A DNA stretch of 36,245 bases. It comes from Pseudomonadota bacterium (lineage in GTDB: Bacteria; Pseudomonadota; Gammaproteobacteria; JAADHS01). The notes beneath the pieces are model-generated. The model had not been told where the DNA came from. It worked only from the letters and a program-made list of their open reading frames with translations, and made no database searches. Where the stretch lies: NCBI GenBank assembly GCA_021821045.1, contig JAKACW010000042.1, positions 1-36,245 of the forward strand. Reading direction: 5' to 3'. This document shows, one piece after another, positions 24,900 through 33,460 of this stretch. The first letter of the stretch is position 1, and the number at the start of each line of letters is the position of its first letter. The position numbers were made by a program, and so were the translations under genes.

Positions 24900-27719
24900 T
24901 TAGAAGAAAAAGCCCTTCTTGTCTCCCTTGTTCTTGATTGTATCCACGACATTCTGGTAACCCTTGGCCTGCGCGACGCTCAACGCGGTCTCACCGAATT
25001 TGTTCTTGGTGTTCGATTTCGCCCCGGCAGCCAACAGTTGCTCGACCACCTTCAAATGATTGTTGCGCGCGGCGAAGATCAAAGCCGTGTTGCGCAGTTC
25101 ATTCCGCTCGTTGACGTCGGCGCCGGCGGCCAACAAGCGCTTGACGATTTCAAGATGCCCCGCCTCGGCCGCCAAGTGCAACGCCGTGTTGCCGTCGTTG
25201 CTCTTGCTGCCGGCCTGGGCGCCGGCGGTCAGCAGAATATTGACCACTTCCTCGTGACCATACTGCGATGCAGCCATCAGCGGCGTTTCGCCCCGCTCGT
25301 TCGTCGCTTGCGCCGACGCGCCGGCCCGCAACAGGTGGCGCACCAGGGCGGCCGCGCCGTAACGCGACGCCAACCAAATCGCCGGATGCCCGGCGCGATC
25401 CACCGCCGTGAGGCTGGCTTTGGCCTTGACCAAATCCACGGCGACGTCATCCAAACCAAACTGCATGGCCAAACTCAGCGCGCTCTCGCCCGCCTTGTTG
25501 AATACGTTCAGATCGACCCCTTGCCCGATCAACAACGCGATCGTCCGCGGCTCGCGCTGGGTGATGGCCCACATCAGTGGCGTCACCCCCTGCTCGTCCG
25601 CCTTGTTGACGTCCGCGCGACCTTTAATCAACGCGTCCACCGCCGCGGGCTGCCGCTCCCGGATCGCCAGGATCACCGCGGTGTGCCCTTTCTTCGTCTG
25701 CGCATCGGCTTCCGCCTTGGCATCGAGCAGCATGTTGATGATGCGAATGTGTCCTTTCATGGCCGCCGCCATCAACGGCGTTTTCCCCTCGTCATCGCGG
25801 ACGTTGACGTTGACACCCTTGGCCAACTCGTCGGAAACCACGCGCTCGCGGCCTTCCCAAGCGGCGATCATTAAAGCGTCCCAGCCCCGGTACAGCGTGG
25901 TGGTGTCTTTCTCCTCATCCCGTTTGCCGAGCGCCTCGAGCGAAAACTTTTCCCGCCGCGCGCTCACCCCGCTGGCGCCCTTTTCCATGAGCACCGCCGC
26001 GGTGTCCACGTGCTTGCCGGCCCGGGCCAGCGACAACGCGGTATCCCCGCCGCGGCGTTGGATATTCGCATCAGCGCCCGCGCGCAGCAGGAACTCCACC
26101 GTTTCGATATAACCCTTCTCCGCCGCCAGCATGAGCGCACTGGTGCCCATGTTGTCGACGCTGTTGACCGCGGCGCCGCGCGCGATCAGTTCGCGCACAA
26201 CGGCGTCGTGGCCGCTCTTGGCAGCGAACATCAACGGCGTCCAGCGCTGCTTGTTGATCGCCTCGATGCGCGCTTGCTCATCCAACAGCAGCCTGACCGC
26301 GCCGACGCGGCCGGAGGCGGCCGCGATCATCAACGCCGTGTCGCCGTAATCATTGTGCAAGTCGACCTTGGCGCCCCCGCGCAACAGTGCTTCGATCACC
26401 TTCTCTTGTCCCGCTCGCGCCGCGCGCATCAGCGCCGTCCAGCCGCGCTTGTCGGTAGCGTCCACATCCGCCCCCGCCCGCAGCAACCCCGACGCGGCCG
26501 ATGCATTGCCGACATCCGCGGCAATCATCAGCAGCGTCAGATTCTCGGGATCGCGAAACGCCAAATCCAATTTGTGCCCCAGCAAAGCGGCCACGGCGTC
26601 GTCGAGCTTCTCCATCACCGCGTAAGCCACCACATTGTAGCCGTGATCGTCCTTGGCATTGGGATTGGCGCCGCCTTTGATGAGCCGATCGATGACCGCT
26701 TTCATCTCCTTGCTGGCGCTGCGCGCCGCCATGAGCAACGCGCCGCGGCCGTCTTTGTCCACCGCGTTGGGATCGGCGCGACGGGCCAGCAACGCGTCCA
26801 CGACGGCAACCTGGCCTTTTCCCGCCGCTTCCATCAAGGCCGTGCGCTTGAATTGATCCGCCTTGTTGACGTCCGCGCCGCGCTCGATCAATTTCTGAAC
26901 CACCACATCGTGCCCGCCGCGCGCCGCCAGCAGCAACGCGGTTTCGCCCAACTCGTTGCCGTGGTGAATATCCGCGCCGGCTTCCAACAACATATCCACC
27001 ACGCCGCGGTGACCCTTTTGGGCGGCAAGCAGCAACGGCGTGTTGCCATACTTGTCCGCCGTGTTCACTTGCGCGCCGCGATCCAGCAATGTCCGCACCG
27101 CCGCGGTGCGTCCGGCGCGGGCTTCGAACAGCAACGCTTCCTCGAAGTCGGTCGTTTCCTCAAGCAGCTTGGTGGCGTTGAACGTGCGGTCCGCGCGCAC
27201 GTCGCCTTCGCGCAATTTCTTTAAGTGATCCGCCGCTTCGCGATGCTCCTGCGCCGCCGCCGCTTCAAACCACTTCTCCGCCTTGCCCAGATCGCGCACG
27301 ACACCCCAGCCGTTTTGATACATTACCGCCAGACTGTACTGGGCGACCGCGTAACCTTGCTCCGCCGATTTTTCGAACCACTGGCCGGCTTTTTCCAAGT
27401 CGCGGCGTACGCCTTTGCCGACGCGAAACAACCGCCCGAGATTGTATTGGGCTTCCGGCAGTCCCTGCTTGGCGGCGGCTTCATACCAGCGAAATGCCGC
27501 GTCGAAATCACGCTCCATGCCTCTACCGGTGCGCGCCATCTCACCCATCTGGTACTGCGCGCGCGCGTCGCCCTCGTCGGCGAGTCGCGACCAGATCTCG
27601 ATGGCTTCTTCGTACTTGGCCGCGTCGTAGGCGCGCTTGCCATCGTCCACGGTCTGACCATGGACAGTGGCGAATCCCAACAACAGGGCGAGTCCAACCC
27701 CAAGACGAATAATCGTCAT
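24900..27719 (-). CDS. Exported Sel1-repeat and ankyrin-repeat protein
   Basis: 939 residues from ATG 27719, chosen because AAGGA lies 5 nt upstream; an upstream ATG at 27752 has no ribosome site. A signal peptide (MTIIRLGVGLALLLG... to HGQ) indicates export. About three and a half Sel1 repeats follow (AQYQMGEM...GRGM.RDF..A..WYEAAA). Next come about 22 ankyrin repeats of 33 residues (G.T.LM.AA..G....V..LL..GA.VN..D) to the end, with one ~20-residue charged interruption after the twelfth. Such repeats bind proteins; no enzyme domain is present. It heads a four-gene operon whose other products carry electrons, which suggests a periplasmic assembly scaffold. The C-terminus ends in three Phe after a Lys-rich stretch. 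Confidence 0.88.
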   Translation of the reverse strand: MTIIRLGVGLALLLGFATVHGQTVDDGKRAYDAAKYEEAIEIWSRLADEGDARAQYQMGEMARTGRGMERDFDAAFRWYEAAAKQGLPEAQYNLGRLFRVGKGVRRDLEKAGQWFEKSAEQGYAVAQYSLAVMYQNGWGVVRDLGKAEKWFEAAAAQEHREAADHLKKLREGDVRADRTFNATKLLEETTDFEEALLFEARAGRTAAVRTLLDRGAQVNTADKYGNTPLLLAAQKGHRGVVDMLLEAGADIHHGNELGETALLLAARGGHDVVVQKLIERGADVNKADQFKRTALMEAAGKGQVAVVDALLARRADPNAVDKDGRGALLMAARSASKEMKAVIDRLIKGGANPNAKDDHGYNVVAYAVMEKLDDAVAALLGHKLDLAFRDPENLTLLMIAADVGNASAASGLLRAGADVDATDKRGWTALMRAARAGQEKVIEALLRGGAKVDLHNDYGDTALMIAAASGRVGAVRLLLDEQARIEAINKQRWTPLMFAAKSGHDAVVRELIARGAAVNSVDNMGTSALMLAAEKGYIETVEFLLRAGADANIQRRGGDTALSLARAGKHVDTAAVLMEKGASGVSARREKFSLEALGKRDEEKDTTTLYRGWDALMIAAWEGRERVVSDELAKGVNVNVRDDEGKTPLMAAAMKGHIRIINMLLDAKAEADAQTKKGHTAVILAIRERQPAAVDALIKGRADVNKADEQGVTPLMWAITQREPRTIALLIGQGVDLNVFNKAGESALSLAMQFGLDDVAVDLVKAKASLTAVDRAGHPAIWLASRYGAAALVRHLLRAGASAQATNERGETPLMAASQYGHEEVVNILLTAGAQAGSKSNDGNTALHLAAEAGHLEIVKRLLAAGADVNERNELRNTALIFAARNNHLKVVEQLLAAGAKSNTKNKFGETALSVAQAKGYQNVVDTIKNKGDKKGFFF

Positions 27720-28280
27720 CGCGTTCCTTGGATTTGCCAATTTGTAACTCATTGAGGGTAAACACTATCCAAAAAAGTCGCGTCCGCAGTTGTGCGGATG
27801 ATTCTCGCGGCGACAAACGACGAAACCTGCTTGTATAGCGTCGCCACCGCTGTGATACTTGCCTGCTTAGGCCAAAAAATGTGGATTAAAACGTAAATTT
27901 AAACAATGCCTTCTTATCATTCTCGTTCGATTCCGAGGCGTGGGCCGAGAGCAGCGCAAAACGCTCGGGGCGAAAATTTTATCGGCGCCGCGGGAGCTTT
28001 CTCCATACAAGAAAAAGGTGCTAACTCATTAGATTATTTTCAAAAGCGTAGAAAATACCCTTACTACCCGAAAAACTAAATCGGGCCTACTACCTACCGA
28101 TCACGCTAACCTACGATAATTCAAGGAAAAAGCTGACACAACTGGACCCTCTGGCTATCTTGCGGCTGACGTCCTATCCTGTTGCCCATTAAAACAAAAG
28201 TCGCGATAGGGAACGCCGTGGATGGCGCAACCCCGCCGCGGCGAACGCTTCACCGGCATATAACCCGCAGGATGATGACC
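27720..28280. other. Divergent AT-richer intergenic region
   Basis: 561 bp between the ankyrin-led operon (minus) and the alcohol dehydrogenase gene (plus). It is visibly AT-richer than the coding flanks at about 27880-28130 and should hold promoters for both. It contains a copy of the shared TAGGTA motif (28077-28096) and a small CCCGA/TCGGG inverted repeat (28067-28085). No gene is evident. Confidence 0.5.
28077..28096 (-). promoter_or_regulatory. Shared motif TAGGTA-N9-ATTTA (copy 4)
   Basis: Read on the minus strand, TAGGTA, nine bases, ATTTA, the same spacing as the copies beside the giant cytochromes. It lies 358 bp upstream of the ankyrin-led operon and 185 bp upstream of the divergent alcohol dehydrogenase, so its target is ambiguous. 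Confidence 0.4.
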
Positions 28281-29480
28281 ATGCCATTTTCGTTCAATGT
28301 CGCCCCGCTGCCCGAAATTCGCTTCGGCGCCGGCCGCATCGCCGAACTCGCCCCCATTCTGTCCGAGCGCGGCGTCCGCCGTCTGTTGCTGGTCACCGGC
28401 GCTCGTTCATTCGTGCAAACGGCCCACTGGACCGCCCTTCAGACGCAGTTGGGCGGCCGGGGAATCGAATGGGAACACACTGTCGTTTCCGGCGAGCCTT
28501 CGCCTGAGCTGATCGATGAAACCGTGAGCCGCTTCCACGGCCGCGGCATCGATACGGTGGTCGGCATCGGCGGCGGTTCGGTGCTGGATGCGGCTAAGGC
28601 GATCGCGGGACTGTTGCCGTTCGGCAATTCGGTTTTGGATCACCTCGAAGGCGTCGGCAAAGGCGTCGAGTATGTCGGTCCGGCCATGCCTTTCATCGCG
28701 GTTCCGACCACGGCCGGCACCGGCAGCGAAGCCACCAAGAACGCGGTGCTGAGCGTGCAAGGTCCGCAAGGTTACAAGAAGTCCTTTCGCCATGACACGC
28801 TGGTGCCCAAGGTCGCCTTGATCGACCCCGATTTGCTGGCCACCTGCGCAGCGGAACAGATTGCCGCCAACGGCATGGACGCGTTCACCCAACTGCTCGA
28901 GTCGTACGTCTCCACCAGTGCCAGCCAATTTACCGACGCCTTGGCGTGGAGCGGGATGACCCAGGTTCGCGACAGTTTGATCCCGTGCTGGAACGGCGAA
29001 GAACCGCAAGCGACGGCGGCGCGGGCCGGCATGGCCTATGGCGCGCTGATGTCGGGCATCACCTTGGCCCAAGCCGGTCTGGGCGCGGTGCATGGTCTCG
29101 CCTCGCCTTTGGGCGCGTTCTTTCCCATTCCCCACGGGGTGGCGTGCGGCAGCGTGCTTGCGGCGGCGACGGAAATCAATATTCGGGCGTTAAAGCGCCG
29201 GGCGCCGCACCATCCCGGCCTGGCCAAATACGCTCAGGTTGGTCGCCTGCTCAATCCGGCGCTCACCCCCGGCGAGGACCACGAGGATGCGCTGACCGGA
29301 TTGCTGGACGTGTTGAACGGATGGACCCAGTGGCTCGATATGCCCCGCTTGCGCGAGTATGGCGTGACGGAGGAGTATTTTCCGAAGATCGTCGCCAACA
29401 GCCGTGGCAACAGCATGAAGACCAACCCTGTCGTGCTGACGGATAACGAGATTACGCAGATTTTGGAAAAGGTGGTTTAG
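28281..29480 (+). CDS. Iron-containing (group III) alcohol dehydrogenase family protein
   Basis: 399 residues from ATG 28281, with AGGA 8 nt upstream; longer in-frame starts (TTG 28182, ATG 28272 and 28275) lack good ribosome sites. Family signatures include the nucleotide motif GGGSVLDAAKAIA (97-109), GTGSEATK, and VHGLASPLGAFFPIPHG. At the four metal-ligand positions it has D200, Q204, H271 and H285. The second ligand, His in FucO-type enzymes, is Gln here, and the relay His in AHPLG is Ser275. It is therefore a divergent subgroup whose metal use may differ. The substrate cannot be read from sequence. It is a monocistronic-looking gene followed by two REPINs. Confidence 0.88.
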   Translation: MPFSFNVAPLPEIRFGAGRIAELAPILSERGVRRLLLVTGARSFVQTAHWTALQTQLGGRGIEWEHTVVSGEPSPELIDETVSRFHGRGIDTVVGIGGGSVLDAAKAIAGLLPFGNSVLDHLEGVGKGVEYVGPAMPFIAVPTTAGTGSEATKNAVLSVQGPQGYKKSFRHDTLVPKVALIDPDLLATCAAEQIAANGMDAFTQLLESYVSTSASQFTDALAWSGMTQVRDSLIPCWNGEEPQATAARAGMAYGALMSGITLAQAGLGAVHGLASPLGAFFPIPHGVACGSVLAAATEINIRALKRRAPHHPGLAKYAQVGRLLNPALTPGEDHEDALTGLLDVLNGWTQWLDMPRLREYGVTEEYFPKIVANSRGNSMKTNPVVLTDNEITQILEKVV

Positions 29481-29489
29481 CCGACCCAA

Positions 29490-29632
29490 TGTGGGAGTGG
29501 ATGATTCCGCGAATGAGCTAACGATGAATCGCGGTAGGAAACCGCTCCCACAATGGACGCGCAGACGCACGGTGGGAACGGATCATTCCGCGATCGGGCT
29601 GACGAAGAATCGCGGTAGGAAACCGCTCCCAC
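29490..29632. repeat. Two REPINs in tandem
   Basis: REPIN 1 spans 29490-29552 and REPIN 2 spans 29571-29632. Each is a left arm (GTGGGAGTGG or GTGGGAACGG) facing a right arm ending ACCGCTCCCAC, with CCGCGA/TCGCGG in between. They lie between the convergent alcohol dehydrogenase and NfeD genes, and the second ends 11 nt beyond the NfeD stop codon. Confidence 0.88.
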
Positions 29633-29643
29633 GATCCGGGCGG

Positions 29644-30096
29644 CTACGCTGTCTCGCTCTCCATCACGGCGACTTTGAGATTCGTTCCATCGACGCCGAC
29701 GACTTTCACTTGCACGCCGGCGGCTATGTTCGGCCCCTCGATGCGCCAGGTCGTGTCATCGACGCGCAGCTTGCCCACGCCATTGACGATGGGCGTTTCC
29801 AGCGTGAAGGTTCGACCGACATACTGCTCGCCGCGCCGATTCAGCGTCGGCTGATCGGTGGGAATCGGGTTTTTCTTGAAATAGCGCTGGCCGACCAAAA
29901 TGGCGACGATGGACAGCACCGCGAACCCCATCAGTTGATAGGCAAACCCAAGCTTCGGTGCAACGAACAACGCCGCCGCGATCAGCGCGGCGGCAACGCC
30001 CATCATCAAGAAATAAGCACCGCCGGTGAGCAACTCGATGATCACCAGCACCGCGGCGAAAATAAACCAATGCCAGTGGCTGACGTCTTCGATCAT
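29644..30096 (-). CDS. NfeD-family membrane protein
   Basis: 150 residues. Membrane helices near the N-terminus (about 8-25, 28-47 and 53-68) are followed by a ~75-residue soluble domain (GEQYVGRTFTLETPIVNGVGKLRVDD..W.IEGP...G..VKVVGV), the OB-fold typical of short NfeD proteins. Its ATG overlaps the 3' end of the SPFH gene by 4 bp, so the pair is translationally coupled. This is the conserved stomatin-NfeD pair (E. coli qmcA-ybbK), thought to organise membrane microdomains or assist membrane protein quality control. Confidence 0.92.
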   Translation of the reverse strand: MIEDVSHWHWFIFAAVLVIIELLTGGAYFLMMGVAAALIAAALFVAPKLGFAYQLMGFAVLSIVAILVGQRYFKKNPIPTDQPTLNRRGEQYVGRTFTLETPIVNGVGKLRVDDTTWRIEGPNIAAGVQVKVVGVDGTNLKVAVMESETA

Positions 30097-31046
30097 GGGT
30101 TCGCGCCTTTTTTGTCCCGAAACGCGGCTTTCGCCAATTCCCCGATTCCGCCAATGGCGCCGATTACGCTCGACGCCTCCAGCGGCATGAGCACCAACTT
30201 CTGGTTCGGCGAGGTGGCGATGCTCTGCAGCGCTTCCACGTATTTCTGCGCCACGAAATAGTTGACCGCTTGCACGTCGCCCTTGGCGATGGCCTGGGAC
30301 ACCATGTGGGTCGCCTTAGCTTCGGCTTCCGCCAAGCGCTCGCGAGCTTCGGCGTCACGAAACGCCGCTTCCTTGCGCCCCTCCGCTTCGAGTATCGCCG
30401 CCTGCCGTTCACCCTCGGCCTTAAGAATTGCCGATTGCTTATCACCCTCGGCTTCCAAGATCGCCGCCCGCTTGTCGCGCTCGGCTTTCATCTGACGACC
30501 CATGGACTCCACCAGATCCTTCGGCGGCGCGATGTCCTTGATCTCGATGCGGGTGACCTTCACGCCCCACGGCGTCGTTGCGTCATCCACCACATGCAGC
30601 AACTGCGCATTGATGCGATCGCGTTGCGACAGCAGTTCGTCCAAGTCCATGGATCCCATCACCGTGCGCACATTGGTCATGGTCAGGTTCAGGATCGCCA
30701 GTTCCAGGTCATTCACCTCGTAAGCCGCTTTGGCCGCATCGAGAATCTGAAAGAACACCACGCCGTCGACCCGCACCATGGCGTTGTCTTTGGTAATCAC
30801 CTCCTGCGACGGCACATCCAAAACGCTTTCCATCATGTTGAGTCGCCGCCCAACCCGCTCCATCACCGGCACAATCCAGTGAAACCCCGGGCGCAGCGTG
30901 CGCGTGTAGCGCCCGAAGCGTTCGACCGTATACTCCATGCCCTGCGGCACGACCTTGACGCCCATGATGGCGAGCAGCAGCACGCCACCGACGAAAAAGG
31001 CGACAAAGAGTCCGAATGGCGACGTGAAAAACGTAAAGAAACCCAT
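30093..31046 (-). CDS. qmcA: SPFH/Band 7 (stomatin-like) protein, QmcA type
   Basis: 317 residues from ATG 31046 (E. coli QmcA is about 305); an ATG at 31100 would add a charged leader before the membrane helix and is less likely. One N-terminal membrane helix precedes the Band 7 domain (VKVVPQGMEYTVERFGRYTRTLRPGFH... SQRDRINAQL). A long Ala/Glu/Arg coiled coil (AERDKRAAILEAEGDKQSA...) and a C-terminal hydrophobic segment (LVLMPLEASSVIGAIGG) follow. Family members assemble into large ring or cage structures at the inner membrane, often around proteases such as FtsH. It overlaps the NfeD gene by 4 bp. Confidence 0.93.
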   Translation of the reverse strand: MGFFTFFTSPFGLFVAFFVGGVLLLAIMGVKVVPQGMEYTVERFGRYTRTLRPGFHWIVPVMERVGRRLNMMESVLDVPSQEVITKDNAMVRVDGVVFFQILDAAKAAYEVNDLELAILNLTMTNVRTVMGSMDLDELLSQRDRINAQLLHVVDDATTPWGVKVTRIEIKDIAPPKDLVESMGRQMKAERDKRAAILEAEGDKQSAILKAEGERQAAILEAEGRKEAAFRDAEARERLAEAEAKATHMVSQAIAKGDVQAVNYFVAQKYVEALQSIATSPNQKLVLMPLEASSVIGAIGGIGELAKAAFRDKKGANP

Positions 31047-31145
31047 GGCAGCCCCCGTACATTGCTTGCGCGCCGCAACCGGCTTGGCCGGCGGGCGCAT
31101 CCTGACGATGTAACGGACGGGCTGGCGAAGGAATAAGGCCGGCGG

Positions 31146-31499
31146 CTATTCAATAGCCTCGATATGGGTTACGTCCACCGGCGTACCCCACATCTGGATG
31201 GTCATGACGTCTTTGAGAAGGCGAAAGTTACCCTGTACCTTGAGGCCGTCTCGCTGAACCTCTTCGGGCAACGTCATCGGCAGGAGTTGCTTGCCCTGGG
31301 CGGTTTCGATTCCCCAGAAGCCGCCTTCGAGTTCCAGCCACCGCACTGTGCCGCTGAACGATTCCACATCAACCTCCGCGACCGCTTGCGAGCCGCCGTC
31401 CGTGCTTGCCGGCGACGCTACAACGCAAGCCGTCGCACCGAACAGTAAACCGATCACTATCACAGTATTACGCGCTGGATTTAATGCTAGAGCGAGCAT
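31146..31499 (-). CDS. Small lipoprotein of unknown function
   Basis: 117 residues from ATG 31499. The signal peptide ends in a lipobox-like GATAC (Cys at about residue 25), followed by a Ser/Thr/Gly linker. The mature ~80 residues contain a compact beta-rich pattern (FSGTVRWLELEGGFWGIETAQGKQLLPMTLPEEVQRDG), reminiscent of small OB-fold periplasmic proteins. The longer frame back to 31595 overlaps the carbonic anhydrase gene and lacks a signal at its start, so it is rejected. It begins 4 nt after the carbonic anhydrase stop codon, with GGAG 10 nt upstream, and so is probably cotranscribed with it. No function can be assigned. Confidence 0.7.
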   Translation of the reverse strand: MLALALNPARNTVIVIGLLFGATACVVASPASTDGGSQAVAEVDVESFSGTVRWLELEGGFWGIETAQGKQLLPMTLPEEVQRDGLKVQGNFRLLKDVMTIQMWGTPVDVTHIEAIE

Positions 31500-31503
31500 G
31501 AGA

Positions 31504-32151
31504 TTAGGTCTCCGGCTTGATGCGATAGACCTCGGGTATTTCGCGCTGCTTCTTGATGGCGATACCGAGGTCCTTGATGATCCCGTCACCGACACCGTAA
31601 ATCCACCCGTGCACCTGTACCGGTTGGCCGCGATTCCAGGCGTTTTGCACGATGGCGGTGTGACAAAGATTAGCCACTTGGCGTTCGACGTTTAGCTCGC
31701 ACAAGCGGTCCGCGCGCTTTAGCGGGTCGCTGATCGTGTTGAGCTCGGTTTCGTGCTCCAACGCAATGTCTTTTATCAGACGCAGCCAATTGTCCAGTAA
31801 GCCGTAATCCCGATTATCCAACAACGCGGCCCGCACGCCGCCGCAGCCGTAATGACCGCAAACGATGACGTGCTTCACTTTGAGAATCTCCACCGCGTAT
31901 TGGAGAACACACAGCAGGTTCATGTCCGTGTGGGGCACTTGGTTGGCCACGTTGCGATGGACGAACATCTCGCCGGGCAGCAGGCCGACGATTTCATTGG
32001 CCGGGACGCGGCTGTCGGCGCAACCGATCCACAGATAGTCCGGCGCCTGCTGCTGGGAAAGTTTCTTGAAAAACTCCGGGTCGCGCTGGGTCATGCCCGC
32101 GGCCCACATTTTGTTCTGATCCAGCAAAAACTGTAAGGGATGATTTTTCAT
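31504..32151 (-). CDS. can: Beta-class carbonic anhydrase
   Basis: 215 residues from ATG 32151, matching the ~220 of E. coli Can. It interconverts CO2 and bicarbonate in the cytoplasm. Zinc ligands and the catalytic dyad are visible: C44, D46 and R48 in CADSR, then H100 and C103 in GHYGCGG. The start at MKNHPLQFLLDQNK matches the family N-terminus; the frame upstream to 32223 is unlikely coding. It is followed by a small lipoprotein gene 4 nt away. Nothing in context ties it to carbon fixation, since no RuBisCO or carboxysome genes are present. Confidence 0.96.
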   Translation of the reverse strand: MKNHPLQFLLDQNKMWAAGMTQRDPEFFKKLSQQQAPDYLWIGCADSRVPANEIVGLLPGEMFVHRNVANQVPHTDMNLLCVLQYAVEILKVKHVIVCGHYGCGGVRAALLDNRDYGLLDNWLRLIKDIALEHETELNTISDPLKRADRLCELNVERQVANLCHTAIVQNAWNRGQPVQVHGWIYGVGDGIIKDLGIAIKKQREIPEVYRIKPET

Positions 32152-32225
32152 GTCGCTCTCGATGCAAAAGCCAATCGCGGGCGGGATTATGCCATGACAT
32201 CGATGCTTGCTTGTAGATCGCATGC

Positions 32226-32331
32226 AGTGGGAGCGGATTATTCCACTCCCACTGGGATCAGCACCCTAGGTGGGAGCGGTTTCTTACCGCGATTCTTCGT
32301 CCAGTCGATCGAGGAATAATCCGCTCCCACA
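32226..32331. repeat. Short REP palindrome and REPIN
   Basis: AGTGGGAG...CTCCCACT (32226-32253) is a compact palindrome related to the REP arm. A full REPIN follows at 32270-32331 (GTGGGAGCGG... to CCGCTCCCACA). It lies between the carbonic anhydrase start and the YeiH-type gene and ends 2 nt from the latter's stop codon (32334). Confidence 0.85.
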
Positions 32332-32333
32332 AC

Positions 32334-33353
32334 CTAAACCAGCGCCACGACCAATCCATAGCCCGCGACGCTCAGCACGGCAAACAAAAACGCCGCCAGG
32401 ACAAATGTCGCGCTGCTCATGCCGCGCAAATGCTCGAGACGTGTTTCCAAGCCCAACGCGGTCATCGCCATGGTTAGGATGAACGTATCCGCCAGCACGA
32501 TGTGTTGCACAGTCTCGGTCGGCAGCCAAGCGGCGGAGTTCACACCGACCATGGCGAGAAATCCCAACGCAAACCAGGGCACGGGGATGGCGGCCTCGCC
32601 CGCGTCGGCGCCTTTGCGCAGGCGCAGCAGCAACACGATGCCCAGCAACACCGGCACCAGCAGCAGCACGCGGGTCATCTTCACCACCACCGCGGTATCG
32701 CCCGCCGCCGTTCCCGCCGCATTGCCGGCCACGACCACCTGCGCGACTTCATGCACCACTGCGCCGACGTAAACGCCGTAAGCATGTTCATCGAGCGGTA
32801 GCCATCCCGCGTTGTAAATCAACGGATACAGCAACATGCCCAACGTGCCGAACAGCACCACGGTCGCCAGCGCTGCGGTGGTCTTCTGCGGGACGGAGCG
32901 GACCACGCTTTCCACCGCCACCACCGCCGCCGCGCCGCAAATCGCGCTGCCCGCCGCCGTGAGCAGCGCCGTGGTGCGATCGAGCTTGAGCAGGCGTGTT
33001 CCAACCAGATAGCCCAGCGACAGAATGGCGGCGACCACGCTCACCGCGATGAGCACCGCACTTAGACCAACCGACGCGACTTCCTGGAAGGTGATGCGAA
33101 AGCCGTAGAACACAATGGCGATGCGCAACAACCCTTTCGCGCAGAAGATAATGCCGGGATCGTAGGCCGACACCCAGCCGCGCCGCAGCGTATTGCCGAC
33201 GACCAATCCGGCAAGCAGCCCGATGACCAACGGGCTGAGGCCCAGACCCGCGACAACCGGCTGCATCGTGAGATACATCGCGCAGACGGCCAGCACGGCC
33301 AGACCCATTAGGATTCTAAATGTGTGAGTGCGAAACTCAGTCGCAAACGGCAC
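32334..33353 (-). CDS. YeiH-family putative sulfate exporter (UPF0324)
   Basis: 339 residues with about ten hydrophobic segments. Conserved features include GLLAGLVVGN, the GFRITFQEV region, AAGSAICGAAAVVA and VHEVAQVVVAGNAAG, all typical of YeiH/UPF0324 proteins. The family is annotated as putative sulfate exporters, but transport is little tested. The start is GTG at 33353, supported by AGGA 7 nt upstream; an ATG at 33308 would remove the first residues only. It is flanked on both sides by REP elements. Confidence 0.9.
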   Translation of the reverse strand: MPFATEFRTHTFRILMGLAVLAVCAMYLTMQPVVAGLGLSPLVIGLLAGLVVGNTLRRGWVSAYDPGIIFCAKGLLRIAIVFYGFRITFQEVASVGLSAVLIAVSVVAAILSLGYLVGTRLLKLDRTTALLTAAGSAICGAAAVVAVESVVRSVPQKTTAALATVVLFGTLGMLLYPLIYNAGWLPLDEHAYGVYVGAVVHEVAQVVVAGNAAGTAAGDTAVVVKMTRVLLLVPVLLGIVLLLRLRKGADAGEAAIPVPWFALGFLAMVGVNSAAWLPTETVQHIVLADTFILTMAMTALGLETRLEHLRGMSSATFVLAAFLFAVLSVAGYGLVVALV

Positions 33354-33460
33354 GCGCGTGTCCTCTCGCCGATGCTTTTGTTATTTCGCCTTTGCGTTCG
33401 CACCCCCCGTGCGGGCGCAGGGCGCGGCCATTATACAGGGAAGCCGGGCCGGACATGCAT

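Noticed and set aside
31500-31595. Longer start for the small lipoprotein
   Set aside because: The extra 32 residues overlap the carbonic anhydrase gene, are Ser/Arg-rich and would bury the signal peptide inside the protein.
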